Program-made: the position numbers and the translations under genes
Shown here: positions 1 to 8,295 of the stretch, one piece after another
Layout: every line of letters starts with the position of its first letter
How positions within the stretch are numbered: position 1 is the first letter of the stretch
From: JAJZJT01 sp964610905
GTDB taxonomy: Bacteria; Actinomycetota; Acidimicrobiia; Acidimicrobiales; RAAP-2
DNA: 64,000 nucleotides
Assembly: GCA_964610905.1 (NCBI GenBank)
Contig: CAZSYT010000004.1
Location: forward strand, 1 to 64,000
Direction: 5' to 3'
Notes under the pieces: model-generated
Databases searched by the model: none
What the model was told of the DNA's origin: nothing
The model's input: only the letters and a program-made list of their open reading frames with translations

Positions 1-20
1 CGGGAGGGGGCGGCCGTCCG

Positions 21-833
21 CTAGCGCGAGCGGCGCAGCTGCCCGACGAGCGTGCGGAGGTCTCGACGAGCCGACCGGAGATCGCCGCGGGCCGTGCGGA
101 GGTCGCCACGAGCTCGGGTGAAGACCGCCTTCGAGCCCGCGGCCCCGGACGGCTGCACGGCGAGCACCGAAGCCGCCACGCCCTTGGTGGCGGCCTCCGC
201 CGCCGTCACCTCGGCGGTGGCCCGGGAGAGGGTCGACCGTGCCGCCGACACGTCCCTGCCGGTGCTCGCCACGGCGGTGATCGCCTGTTGCACGGACGGC
301 TCGAGGTCGGTGGCGACCCGCTCGGCGGCGATGGCGCGGTCCGCGGCGACGGTGAGGCGGACCTGCGGGGCGACCACGCCGAAGACCCGGTACGTCCGGA
401 CCATCGACCGCTCGGCTCCGCGCAGCTGCGCGCACGTCGTCGCGGCGGCGACCGTCGACCCCAGCTGCCCGATGCCCGCCGTGGCGCTCGACAGGGTTGC
501 CGTCAGCGCAGCCCGGTCCGACGCGGTGAGGGCGCCGGCCGCGCCGACCTCGGTCCGGAGCGCGGCCAGGGTCGCCGTCCGCACCGACAGCTGGGCCTCG
601 AGGTCCCGTTGCGCCGAGGGGAACGTCGCCGGCGTGCAGGCGCCCGCGGGATGCTGCGCCGGCGAGGGCGACGCCGCCGGTGGCGAGCCCTGCGGGGCGG
701 CGGCGAACGCCGTGGCGGGGACGGCGACCGCCGCGGCGCCGACCGCGGCCAGGGCGGCGAGCCGCGCGGCACGACGCCCGGGCGCGTGCCCGGCGGCTCC
801 CGGCTCGGCGGATCGTTGGCGGGACCAGCTCAT
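21..833 (-). CDS. Small secreted protein, alanine-rich, helical
   Basis: This 270-residue protein has no function I recognise. Residues 1-45 look like an export signal: basic residues (GRRAARL), then an Ala/Val hydrophobic core ending in ATAFA-AA, a plausible signal-peptidase I site. The mature part is Ala/Thr/Arg-rich and predicted helical, with a cysteine near residue 66 and another near 132 and an Arg-rich last 40 residues with a repeated LRTARGDLRSARRDLR pattern. An AGGAGG ribosome site precedes the ATG by about 9 nt. It lies 64 bp downstream of the large membrane protein gene on the same strand and may be its last operon partner. A structural or envelope-associated role is only a guess. 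Confidence 0.65.
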   Translation of the reverse strand: MSWSRQRSAEPGAAGHAPGRRAARLAALAAVGAAAVAVPATAFAAAPQGSPPAASPSPAQHPAGACTPATFPSAQRDLEAQLSVRTATLAALRTEVGAAGALTASDRAALTATLSSATAGIGQLGSTVAAATTCAQLRGAERSMVRTYRVFGVVAPQVRLTVAADRAIAAERVATDLEPSVQQAITAVASTGRDVSAARSTLSRATAEVTAAEAATKGVAASVLAVQPSGAAGSKAVFTRARGDLRTARGDLRSARRDLRTLVGQLRRSR

Positions 834-897
834 GGCGGAGGCCTCCTCGGTCGTTCGGTGGGCACCCCCATGGTGGGACGCACCTGTGCGTGCCTCG

Positions 898-3459
898 TCA
901 GGAAGGTGTGAGGGTTCGGTGAAGCCGTCGGCGGCGGCGCCAGCCCACGAGGGCGAGGACCACCGTCGCCACCACGGCGGCGGCGGAGATCAGCTCGCCT
1001 GACGTCTCGGCAGCCGTCGTGCCGTAGCGGAGGGTGACCCGGTGGGACGTGGGGACGACGACCATCAGGTTCGGGGCCACGCGCCAGGGGCCCTGGGCTC
1101 CTTCGGCACGCCAGTTGGGGAAGTACGACACCTTCACCTCGACCGGCACACCGACCCGGCTCACCCGGAACGACACGGTGCTGCCGGTCTGGCGCACGTC
1201 GGCGACGGTCGTCGCCGGCTCGGGGACGACCGGCGGGTGCCGGTCCCCGGTCGGGACCCGTCTCCACGAGGCGGGGCCACCGGTCGCGGGCACGACGTCC
1301 CACCGGCTCGGGTCGAGGTACCAGGCGAGGCTGGGGCGCAGCCAGTGGGTCTGGGACTGGCCGACCGTCCACACGACGGGACGGTTGGCCAGTGGCTGGA
1401 CCAGCGGGGCGCGGGCCACCCGGTAGACCTTCCACACCGTGTCGAGGGCCTGGCCGTCGTAGGTGGACTGCCACGGCCCGGTCTGCCCGACCAGCGTCAG
1501 CGCCGGGTCGGCGGCCGCCTGCTGCTCGACCGAGGGCGACGAGGCGAGGAAGTACCGCACGCCGAGCAGCTGGAGGTGCTCGACGCCGAGGGGCACGTCG
1601 AGCCCGCCGTAGGGGAGGCCGACCATGGCGTCGGAGGGCACCGCCGAGAGCTCGTTCTGGTCGATGAAGTGGTAGGGCGTGGTGGCCGACGACTCGAAGA
1701 GGAGCCCCTCCATCGAGTCGATGCACCCGTGCGTCCAGTACGGGAGCAGCATGAGCGACATCGTCGTGCCGAACCGGTTGAGGTCGGGGCTGTACTCCCA
1801 CATGGCGCGCCCGCAGCCGTCCGTCGCCCCGACGTGGGCCATCAGGTCGATGACGGCCCGGTACTCGGGGTAGGCGGGCTTGCGCTGGTAGCCCGTGTAG
1901 TTCCACGTCGCCCAGGCGCTCGGCTGGTCGGCGCCGACCGTGACGCCCACCCGTGCCAGGGCGCTGGCAGGGAGGACGAAGGGCGGGACGACGACGAGGC
2001 ACGCGGCGGCGAGGGCGACGAGGGGCCCGCCCACCGCGCCGGCCGCCGCGGTGGGCGGCACGGGACGGCGGAAGCGGCTGACGCGCATGCCCGGCTGCCA
2101 GCCGGCTCCGCCGGACGGGGGCGAGGTCAGCCGGTCGCGCACGGCCGTGCTCCACTGCTCGTAGCGCCGGCGCCGCAGCCAGCGGGCCCACGCCGAGACC
2201 ACCTCGGCGACGGCGAGCCCCGCCATCAGGTCGAGGCAGAGGAACCACAGCGGCAGGAACCGGACGTTGTAGAGCTTCCCCTGCGGATCGAGCACGACGG
2301 CGGCGGCCGACAGCCCCCCCATCACCGCCACGAACCAGCCCACGCGGTTGCGCCGGACCACCGTGGCGACCATCCCGACGGCGGCCGCGGCCTGCAGCCA
2401 CCGGTCGGACGCCGGGAAGAGCAGGTGGGGGAAGTTGCCCACGTTGACCCAGCCCATGTTGGTCGTGTACGGGAGGTCGACGGCGAAGGGGAGGAGCCAC
2501 CACGCGGTCAGGCCCATCCCCACCACGCCGACCACGGCGCACCACCAGAACCGCCGGACCCACCGCGCCAGCGCGGCACGGCGCGCGGGCGTCGAGCGTC
2601 GGTCGAGGAGGGACCGGAGGACGACCACGAGGTCGCGGTCGAGGAGCAGCCAGAGGACGGTCCCCGCGATGACGAAGAACGCCGTGACGAGGTGGCTGAG
2701 GACGGTGGCGGCGAGGAAGAGGGCGGTGAGGGCGCGGTGGCGTCCGGTGCGCAGCCCCGCCGCCACCAGCCCGAGGGTGACGAGGGAGAGGGAAAGGCCG
2801 AGCGAGTAGGCGTACTCCCCCGCCAGGGTCGAGAGCAGGTTGCCGCCGTCGATGGTGAAGCTGGGCTCGAAGAGGAAGGGGAGGGTGGCGGCGGCCAGGC
2901 ACCCGGGGCCCGGGCCGCGCAGGCCGGCGAGCCGTCCGAACAGGTAGGCGGCGACGGGAAGGGTGAGGGACCCGAGCGCCGTGACCAGCTTGAAGGAGAC
3001 GTCGTAGGAGAGGACGGCGTGCAGGGCGACGGCGACGAAGCCGGGGAAGGGGAAGTAGAACGTGTAGCCGGGGAACCCGTCGTACCACGCGGGGTCCCAG
3101 CCGGAGACGCGCCCGTGGGCGAGCAGGTGGGCGAGGAACGCCGGCATCATCACGTGGGCACCGGTGTCCCCGCCGTCCGTGGTCGTGTTGGCGAGCAGGA
3201 GCGACGGGTGGAGCTGGGTGAGGACGACGACGGTGACCCCGACGACGGCCACGGCTGCCGCCCACGCCGGCCACGCCGGCCGCGTTGCCCACGCCGGCCA
3301 CGCTGCCCGGGCCGGCTGCGTTGCCCGGGCCGGCCGCGTTGCTCGGGCCCGGCGACGGCCCCCGGGCGTCGGAGCGTCCCCCTGGCGCGCCGCCGCGTCG
3401 GGCCGATCTGCGTCGCCCGGAAGCGGAGAGGCCCCGGACACCGGAGCGGCCCGGCCCAC
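898..3459 (-). CDS. Polytopic membrane protein, PTPS-related / GT-C-like
   Basis: This protein of about 853 residues has many hydrophobic segments. After an Ala/Trp/Pro-rich N-terminus (residues 25-55) and a first membrane helix comes an exposed loop with NTTTDGGDTGAH. Then follows WDPAWYDGFPGYTFYFPFP, the pattern of the PTPS-related (PF10131-type) membrane family, which resembles GT-C glycosyltransferases that use polyprenyl-phosphate sugars. A long extracytoplasmic C-terminal region ends with one membrane helix and a basic tail. The reading frame stays open far upstream but there overlaps the CPBP gene. I chose the GTG that begins 2 nt after the CPBP stop codon; another in-frame GTG lies 18 nt downstream. 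Envelope glycan assembly is likely, but substrate and activity cannot be read from the sequence. Confidence 0.75.
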   Translation of the reverse strand: MGRAAPVSGASPLPGDADRPDAAARQGDAPTPGGRRRARATRPARATQPARAAWPAWATRPAWPAWAAAVAVVGVTVVVLTQLHPSLLLANTTTDGGDTGAHVMMPAFLAHLLAHGRVSGWDPAWYDGFPGYTFYFPFPGFVAVALHAVLSYDVSFKLVTALGSLTLPVAAYLFGRLAGLRGPGPGCLAAATLPFLFEPSFTIDGGNLLSTLAGEYAYSLGLSLSLVTLGLVAAGLRTGRHRALTALFLAATVLSHLVTAFFVIAGTVLWLLLDRDLVVVLRSLLDRRSTPARRAALARWVRRFWWCAVVGVVGMGLTAWWLLPFAVDLPYTTNMGWVNVGNFPHLLFPASDRWLQAAAAVGMVATVVRRNRVGWFVAVMGGLSAAAVVLDPQGKLYNVRFLPLWFLCLDLMAGLAVAEVVSAWARWLRRRRYEQWSTAVRDRLTSPPSGGAGWQPGMRVSRFRRPVPPTAAAGAVGGPLVALAAACLVVVPPFVLPASALARVGVTVGADQPSAWATWNYTGYQRKPAYPEYRAVIDLMAHVGATDGCGRAMWEYSPDLNRFGTTMSLMLLPYWTHGCIDSMEGLLFESSATTPYHFIDQNELSAVPSDAMVGLPYGGLDVPLGVEHLQLLGVRYFLASSPSVEQQAAADPALTLVGQTGPWQSTYDGQALDTVWKVYRVARAPLVQPLANRPVVWTVGQSQTHWLRPSLAWYLDPSRWDVVPATGGPASWRRVPTGDRHPPVVPEPATTVADVRQTGSTVSFRVSRVGVPVEVKVSYFPNWRAEGAQGPWRVAPNLMVVVPTSHRVTLRYGTTAAETSGELISAAAVVATVVLALVGWRRRRRLHRTLTPS

Positions 3460-3461
3460 GG

Positions 3462-4457
3462 CTAGAGCACCAGCCCGGTCCCGGAGTGCAGGGTGGCGAC
3501 CACGGCGACCAGGTTGAAGGACGCGTGGGCGACCATGTTCATCCCGAGGCGCCCGGTGCGGTAGGAGACGGCGGACAGGACGACGCCGAAGGTGGCCAGC
3601 CCGAGCAGCTGGAGCGACTCGGCGTGCGCCAGGCCGAAGAGCACGCCGGTGACGACCACGGCCACCACCGGGCCGAGCCGGCGCCCGAAGCCGCCGAGGA
3701 GGCGCACCAGCGAGCGGAGCAGGAGGCCCCGGAAGAACAGCTCCTCGAAGAACGGGGCGCCCACCACGGTGGCCACCGCGATCACGGCGAACCCCAGGCC
3801 GTGCGATCCCCCCGTCAGGCGCTGGCTGGGCGCGTCGAAGCGCTGGTTGAAGTGGGGGACCAGGTGGGAGATGGGAAGGTAGATCAGGACCACGAGGAAC
3901 TGTCCGCCGACCCCGATGGCGATGCCGGCGAGGTCGACGGCCCGGAACCGGAGCCCGACGTCGCGGACGAGGCGGCCCGTCCCCCGCACGGCGCTGGCCA
4001 GCCAGGGACCACCGGCGAACCCGGCCCACAGCCCGAGCAGCGTCGAGACGATGTACCAGGTCGGAGGTTCGCTGAGGCGAGCCACGGCACCGAGGTCGTT
4101 CAGGTTCCCCGTCGCCGCCGCTGTCACGGCGGCGAAGATCGCCGCCACCACCTGGCCGACCACGAACCCCAGGGCGGCACAGAACAGCCACCAGCCGGCC
4201 GAGGCACGTGTCGTCGGTGCCGCTCCCTGGGCCAGTTGCTCGGCGAGCGACCCCTCGCCGTCCCCGGGCGCCTCCCCGGGGACCGGCCACGGCGGTGGGG
4301 CAGGCCCGGGCGGCGCACCACCGGGCGGGGGGACCCACCCCGGCGGGGGGACCCACCCCGGCGGGGGCGGGACGGCACCGGGGGGCAGCCACGGCGCACC
4401 GCGCCCCGGAGACGGCGGGCGGCCGGCCTGGTCGCTGCCCTCGAGCCCGTCGGTCAC
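3462..4457 (-). CDS. CPBP-family intramembrane glutamic protease
   Basis: This 331-residue membrane protein belongs to the CPBP (CAAX protease/bacteriocin-processing, Abi) family. The catalytic signature is visible: EE238-239 xxxR243 in FFEELFFRG, His278 in FGLAHA, and His311/Asn315 in HASFN. About eight hydrophobic segments fill residues 85-325. The first 75 residues form a cytosolic Pro/Trp/Gly tail with a repeated GWVPPP hexapeptide. The gene starts with GTG and has a TAACGT -10 element 6 nt upstream, so the mRNA should be leaderless. The PTPS-related membrane protein follows 2 nt downstream, and ftsH diverges on the other side. The substrate is unknown; family members mature prenylated proteins, confer bacteriocin immunity or regulate envelope stress. 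Confidence 0.88.
   Translation of the reverse strand: MTDGLEGSDQAGRPPSPGRGAPWLPPGAVPPPPGWVPPPGWVPPPGGAPPGPAPPPWPVPGEAPGDGEGSLAEQLAQGAAPTTRASAGWWLFCAALGFVVGQVVAAIFAAVTAAATGNLNDLGAVARLSEPPTWYIVSTLLGLWAGFAGGPWLASAVRGTGRLVRDVGLRFRAVDLAGIAIGVGGQFLVVLIYLPISHLVPHFNQRFDAPSQRLTGGSHGLGFAVIAVATVVGAPFFEELFFRGLLLRSLVRLLGGFGRRLGPVVAVVVTGVLFGLAHAESLQLLGLATFGVVLSAVSYRTGRLGMNMVAHASFNLVAVVATLHSGTGLVL
4324..4367 (-). repeat. 18-bp tandem repeat coding GWVPPP in CPBP N-terminus
   Basis: Just over two copies of an 18-bp unit lie in frame and encode the Pro/Trp tail of the CPBP protease. The length is a multiple of three, so copy-number change keeps the frame. Confidence 0.7.
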
Positions 4458-4463
4458 CCCGTC

Positions 4464-4469
4464 ACGTTA
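4464..4469 (-). promoter_or_regulatory. Leaderless -10 of the CPBP operon
   Basis: TAACGT on the minus strand ends 6 nt before the GTG start codon, so transcription should begin at or next to the start codon. No clear -35 is visible. Confidence 0.5.
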
Positions 4470-4538
4470 CCGACCGGGGAGCCGACGGCGGGGGCGGCCG
4501 GAGCCCGGTGCGATGCGCCAACACCACCACCCGGCGCA

Positions 4539-4544
4539 TAGCAT
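4539..4544 (+). promoter_or_regulatory. Leaderless -10 of ftsH
   Basis: TAGCAT ends 6 nt before the ftsH GTG, and no ribosome-binding site lies in between. This predicts a leaderless ftsH transcript. The divergent CPBP -10 is about 70 bp away. Confidence 0.5.
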
Positions 4545-4550
4545 GGTGCG

Positions 4551-6782
4551 GTGACTCCGCCGAACCCCGACTTCCCCGGTTCTCCCCCGTCGGGGGGGCA
4601 GGGCCAGGGTCCGAACGGCGCCAACCGCAACCGGTTGCTCCTCTACCTGTTCGTGGCGGTGGCGCTCCTGGCCGTCTTCGTCGTGCCCTCGTTGATGCAC
4701 ACGTCGAAGGCGCACCAGCTCACGTACAACACGTTCCTCAACGACCTGCAGTCGAAGCAGGTCCACGACGCCTCGGTCAACCAGTCGACGGGGGTGATCA
4801 CGGGGACGCTCGCCAACGGCACCAGCTACACCGTCAACGGCCCCAACCCCGTACAGAGCTCGGAGATCGAGGCGCTCAAGCCCCTCGGCAACAACTACTC
4901 GCTGGTGACCCCGTCGTCCAACGACCTCCTCAGCATCCTGCTCACGTGGGTGCTGCCGTTCGCCGTCATCATCGGCCTGATGGTGTACATGAGCAGGAAG
5001 GCACAGGGACAGATGGGAAGCATCATGTCCATCGGCCGCTCGAAGGCGAAGCTCTACTCGACCGAGCGCCCGTCCACGACCTTCGACGACGTCGCCGGGT
5101 ACCCCGGGGTGAAGCTCGAGATCAGCGAAGTCGTCGACTTCCTCAAGACGCCGGCGCGCTTCAAGGAGATCGGCGCCCGGATCCCCAAGGGCATCCTGCT
5201 CGTCGGCCCCCCGGGGACGGGCAAGACGCTCCTCGCCCGCGCCGTGGCCGGCGAGGCGGGGGTGCCGTTCCTGTCGGTGAGCGGCTCGGACTTCATGGAG
5301 ATGTTCGTCGGCGTCGGGGCCAGCCGCGTGCGTGACCTGTTCCAGACGGCCCGCAAGCAGGCGCCGGCCATCGTCTTCATCGACGAGATCGACTCGATCG
5401 GGCGCAAGCGTGGCGCCGGGCTCGGCGGGGGCCACGACGAACGCGAGCAGACGCTCAACCAGATGCTCTCGGAGATGGACGGCTTCGACCCGACCGAGGG
5501 CATCGTGGTCATGGCCGCCACCAACCGGCCCGACATCCTCGACCCGGCGATCCTCCGACCCGGCCGCTTCGACCGGCAGATCGTCGTGCCCCTCCCCGAC
5601 CTCGAGGAGCGCCTCCCCATCCTGCAGGTCCACTGCAAGGACAAGCGCGTCTCGCGCGACGTCGACCTCGAGCTCGTGGCCCGGGGGACGCCGGGGATGA
5701 GCGGGGCCGACCTCGCGAACCTCGTCAACGAGGCGGCGCTGCACGCGGTGCGCCGCGGCTCGAAGACCATCGAGAACGTCGACTTCGAGGCGTCGCGCGA
5801 CCGGGTCCTGATGGGCCAGCGCCGCGAGAGCCTCGTGCTCTCCGGCGAGGAGAAGGAGCGGGTGGCCTTCCACGAGGGCGGGCACGCCGTCCTCGCCTAC
5901 GTGCTCCCCGGCGCCGACCCCGTCCACAAGGTCACCATCCTCCCCACCGGCATGGCCCTCGGCGTGACGATGCAGCTGCCCATGGAGGAGCGGCACATCC
6001 ACCCGCGCCAGCAGATCGAGGACACGCTCGCCGTGCGGATGGGCGGGCGGGCAGCCGAGCTCCTCGTCTACGGCGACCTGTCCACCGGTGCGAGCAACGA
6101 CCTCGTGGGCAACACCGAGCTCGCCCGCAAGATGGTCCGCGAGTGGGGCATGAGCGACAAGATCGGCCCCATGGCGTGGGGGTCACAAGGACAGGTGTTC
6201 CTGGGCGACGACCTCATGCACACCCGCGACTACTCCGAGCACACGAGCCGGGTCATCGACGACGAGGTCGAGCTCATCCTCCGGGCCCAAGAGGAGCGCG
6301 CCCTCGAGGTCCTCTCCCGGCACCGGGGCGGGCTCGACGCCGTGGCCCGGGCCCTCCTCGACCAGGAGACCATCGACGGGGAGACGGTCGGGCGCCTGGT
6401 CGACACGGCCTACGGCCGCCCCGTCCACGAGAACGGGGCGAAGCAGGCCCCGCCCATCTTCTCGCGCGGCGAGGGCGCCCCCGACGGCGCCACGGGCACC
6501 GTGCCCACCGGTGCCGCCGGCACGGACGACGAGCGTGCAGCGGTGACGCCGGCGGCCAGCCGGGCGGCAGACGGTGCTCCCGAGCGACCGAGCACGTCGG
6601 GGACGACGGCGGGCCAGCCCGGCACCGACGGCGACCCGACCACCGGGCGCCAGGCACCGTGGCCACCCCCGCCGCCGCCCGGTGGCCACTGGGCACCACC
6701 CCAGGCGCCGTGGCCGCCGCAGGGGGCACCGTGGCCCCACAGCCAGTCGCCGTGGCCACCGCCGCCTCCGCCGGCGCGCTGA
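4551..6782 (+). CDS. ftsH: ATP-dependent zinc metalloprotease FtsH
   Basis: FtsH is the membrane-anchored AAA+ protease that extracts and degrades damaged or regulatory membrane proteins. In this 743-residue copy two membrane helices (about residues 28-48 and 122-143) flank a short external domain. The AAA module follows, with Walker A GPPGTGKT at 219-226, a Walker B ending in IDEID, and the second region of homology ending in RPGRFDRQI. The M41 protease site is HEGGH at 441-445, fitting HEXXH. From about residue 630 the C-terminus is a long disordered tail rich in Ala, Pro, Gly and Trp with repeated APWPP/SPWPP motifs, longer than in typical FtsH. It starts at a GTG with a leaderless promoter and diverges from the CPBP protease. 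Confidence 0.97.
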   Translation: MTPPNPDFPGSPPSGGQGQGPNGANRNRLLLYLFVAVALLAVFVVPSLMHTSKAHQLTYNTFLNDLQSKQVHDASVNQSTGVITGTLANGTSYTVNGPNPVQSSEIEALKPLGNNYSLVTPSSNDLLSILLTWVLPFAVIIGLMVYMSRKAQGQMGSIMSIGRSKAKLYSTERPSTTFDDVAGYPGVKLEISEVVDFLKTPARFKEIGARIPKGILLVGPPGTGKTLLARAVAGEAGVPFLSVSGSDFMEMFVGVGASRVRDLFQTARKQAPAIVFIDEIDSIGRKRGAGLGGGHDEREQTLNQMLSEMDGFDPTEGIVVMAATNRPDILDPAILRPGRFDRQIVVPLPDLEERLPILQVHCKDKRVSRDVDLELVARGTPGMSGADLANLVNEAALHAVRRGSKTIENVDFEASRDRVLMGQRRESLVLSGEEKERVAFHEGGHAVLAYVLPGADPVHKVTILPTGMALGVTMQLPMEERHIHPRQQIEDTLAVRMGGRAAELLVYGDLSTGASNDLVGNTELARKMVREWGMSDKIGPMAWGSQGQVFLGDDLMHTRDYSEHTSRVIDDEVELILRAQEERALEVLSRHRGGLDAVARALLDQETIDGETVGRLVDTAYGRPVHENGAKQAPPIFSRGEGAPDGATGTVPTGAAGTDDERAAVTPAASRAADGAPERPSTSGTTAGQPGTDGDPTTGRQAPWPPPPPPGGHWAPPQAPWPPQGAPWPHSQSPWPPPPPPAR

Positions 6783-6794
6783 GACGCGGCACAC

Positions 6795-6829
6795 CGGGGA
6801 CCGTCGCTCCGAGGCGGCCGGCGTCCCCG
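6795..6829. terminator. Possible terminator between convergent genes
   Basis: A 7-bp stem (CGGGGAC / GTCCCCG) with a 21-nt GC-rich loop lies in the 52-bp gap between the ftsH stop and the end of the DUF5719-like gene. There is no T tract, so support is weak. Confidence 0.35.
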
Positions 6830-6834
6830 CTCGG

Positions 6835-8295
6835 TCAGGGCCCCCGCCGGTCCACGTAGGGCAGGGCGACCGCCACGACCACACCGGGGGCCCCGGCGGG
6901 CAGCGCGTGCTCCTCGACGACGACCGGGGCACCGGCCTGGACCACCACGGGGCCCGTGCCCGTCAGGAGGGCACCCGGCACGACGCCGATGCCGTGGCCG
7001 GCGACGACCAGCCGCCGAAGCGTCCTCCCGGTCGCGAGCGAGACGACCGACACGTCGACGGGCGCCGTCCCCGGGTCGGCGACGGCGAGGCCGGCGACCG
7101 CGGCCCCCGCCACCGGCGGTGACCCGACGGGAGCCGGGCCTGGCACGAGCCACCTCGCGGCCGGTGCGCCCACGCCCGACCACGAGCCGGTCCTCGGCGG
7201 CGCGGCGGCCGGCGGCGCGCTGACCGTCCTCGCCACCACCACGGGCGAGCCGGCGGTGACCACGACCCCGAACGGCGTCGAGGCGGGGAGGCCGCTCGTG
7301 GCAGAGAGGGCGACCGTGACCAGCGCCCGACCGGGCACGACGACCCGGCGAGGCACGACCGACGCCTGACCGAGCTCGAACGCGACGGTGGTGGTGGTGG
7401 GGGTGGCTCCGGGGTTGGCCACGGCGAAGGACACCGCTCCCCCGGGTGCCGTGGCAGTGTTGGCGAACGACCAGGTCGTCCGGGCGCTGCGGGCGCCGAG
7501 CCACAGCGACAGGCCGGCGCCGCCCGCCCACTGCTCGAGCTCGTCGGCCACCACCGAGCCCGACTGGGTGGTCACGAGGGTCGCCACCGCCGGGGCGTTC
7601 TGGACGTACCTGCCGACGTCCTCGCTCACGAGCTGGCCCGGCGCGAGGTCGATCCCCTGGTAGGGCGCGGGAACGACCGCCCCCGAAGGCGTGACGAACG
7701 TGACGTCGACCACGGCAGGCGCCGCCGTGGGGTCGAGCAGGGACAGGGTGAGCGAGCTACCGCCCGCCGTCGAGCCGCCCGCGAACACCAGCGACTGCGC
7801 CGGCCTGGTCGCGCACGGCGCGGCGGCCCAGCCGCCGGGGCCCCGGACCACCTGGCTGGCCACCACGCCTCCTCCGGCGAAGACGAACGACGCCGCCATC
7901 GGACCTGGCGCGACACCCGGGGTGGGGTCGACGGCCACCGTCGAGCGCGCCGGCACCGTGACGGCCGTGGCGTGGCCGGTCCCGCCTCCCGAGCGCCCGG
8001 GGACCACCGTCCGCATCGCCCCCTGCACGGGTCTCGCGCTCGTGTTGGTCAGGTAGACGGCCGGCACCGCTGGCTGGCCCGACCCGGCCGTGCCACCGGC
8101 ACAGAACGCTGCCGAGGCGCTTGCCGACGCGTCGCCCACGACCGCGGTGCCCACTGCCTCGGCGGGGGCGGGCGCGGTCCGACCGACGACGACGTCGACG
8201 ACGCCGCCGAGCACGACGGCCGCCACGACGACCAGGGCGAGTGCTGGGCGTGCCCGGTCGGGCCGCGGGGCCCGGTGAGACGGCCGCACGCTCAC
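6835..8295 (-). CDS. Membrane-anchored extracytoplasmic protein, DUF5719-like
   Basis: This protein of about 486 residues has one N-terminal membrane helix (ALALVVVAAVVLGGVVDVVV) followed by an extracytoplasmic Ala/Val/Gly/Pro-rich beta-type region, with YLTNTSARPVQG near the start. It resembles the DUF5719 family, which in actinobacteria often lies beside a large GT2/membrane protein near the fbiA locus. The function is unknown. The start is set by context: a GTG at 8293-8295 overlaps the TGA of the upstream gene as GTGA, with another in-frame GTG 6 nt further on. A scaffold gap just upstream makes this gene appear fused to its neighbour. It is the last gene of that two-gene unit and faces ftsH. 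Confidence 0.7.
   Translation of the reverse strand: MSVRPSHRAPRPDRARPALALVVVAAVVLGGVVDVVVGRTAPAPAEAVGTAVVGDASASASAAFCAGGTAGSGQPAVPAVYLTNTSARPVQGAMRTVVPGRSGGGTGHATAVTVPARSTVAVDPTPGVAPGPMAASFVFAGGGVVASQVVRGPGGWAAAPCATRPAQSLVFAGGSTAGGSSLTLSLLDPTAAPAVVDVTFVTPSGAVVPAPYQGIDLAPGQLVSEDVGRYVQNAPAVATLVTTQSGSVVADELEQWAGGAGLSLWLGARSARTTWSFANTATAPGGAVSFAVANPGATPTTTTVAFELGQASVVPRRVVVPGRALVTVALSATSGLPASTPFGVVVTAGSPVVVARTVSAPPAAAPPRTGSWSGVGAPAARWLVPGPAPVGSPPVAGAAVAGLAVADPGTAPVDVSVVSLATGRTLRRLVVAGHGIGVVPGALLTGTGPVVVQAGAPVVVEEHALPAGAPGVVVAVALPYVDRRGP

Noticed and set aside
1042..3465. Long plus-strand open frame opposite the PTPS-related membrane protein gene
   Set aside because: It is Gly/Arg/Glu-rich with no domain pattern. 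The minus strand has clear membrane helices and a family motif. Long antisense frames are expected at this GC content.
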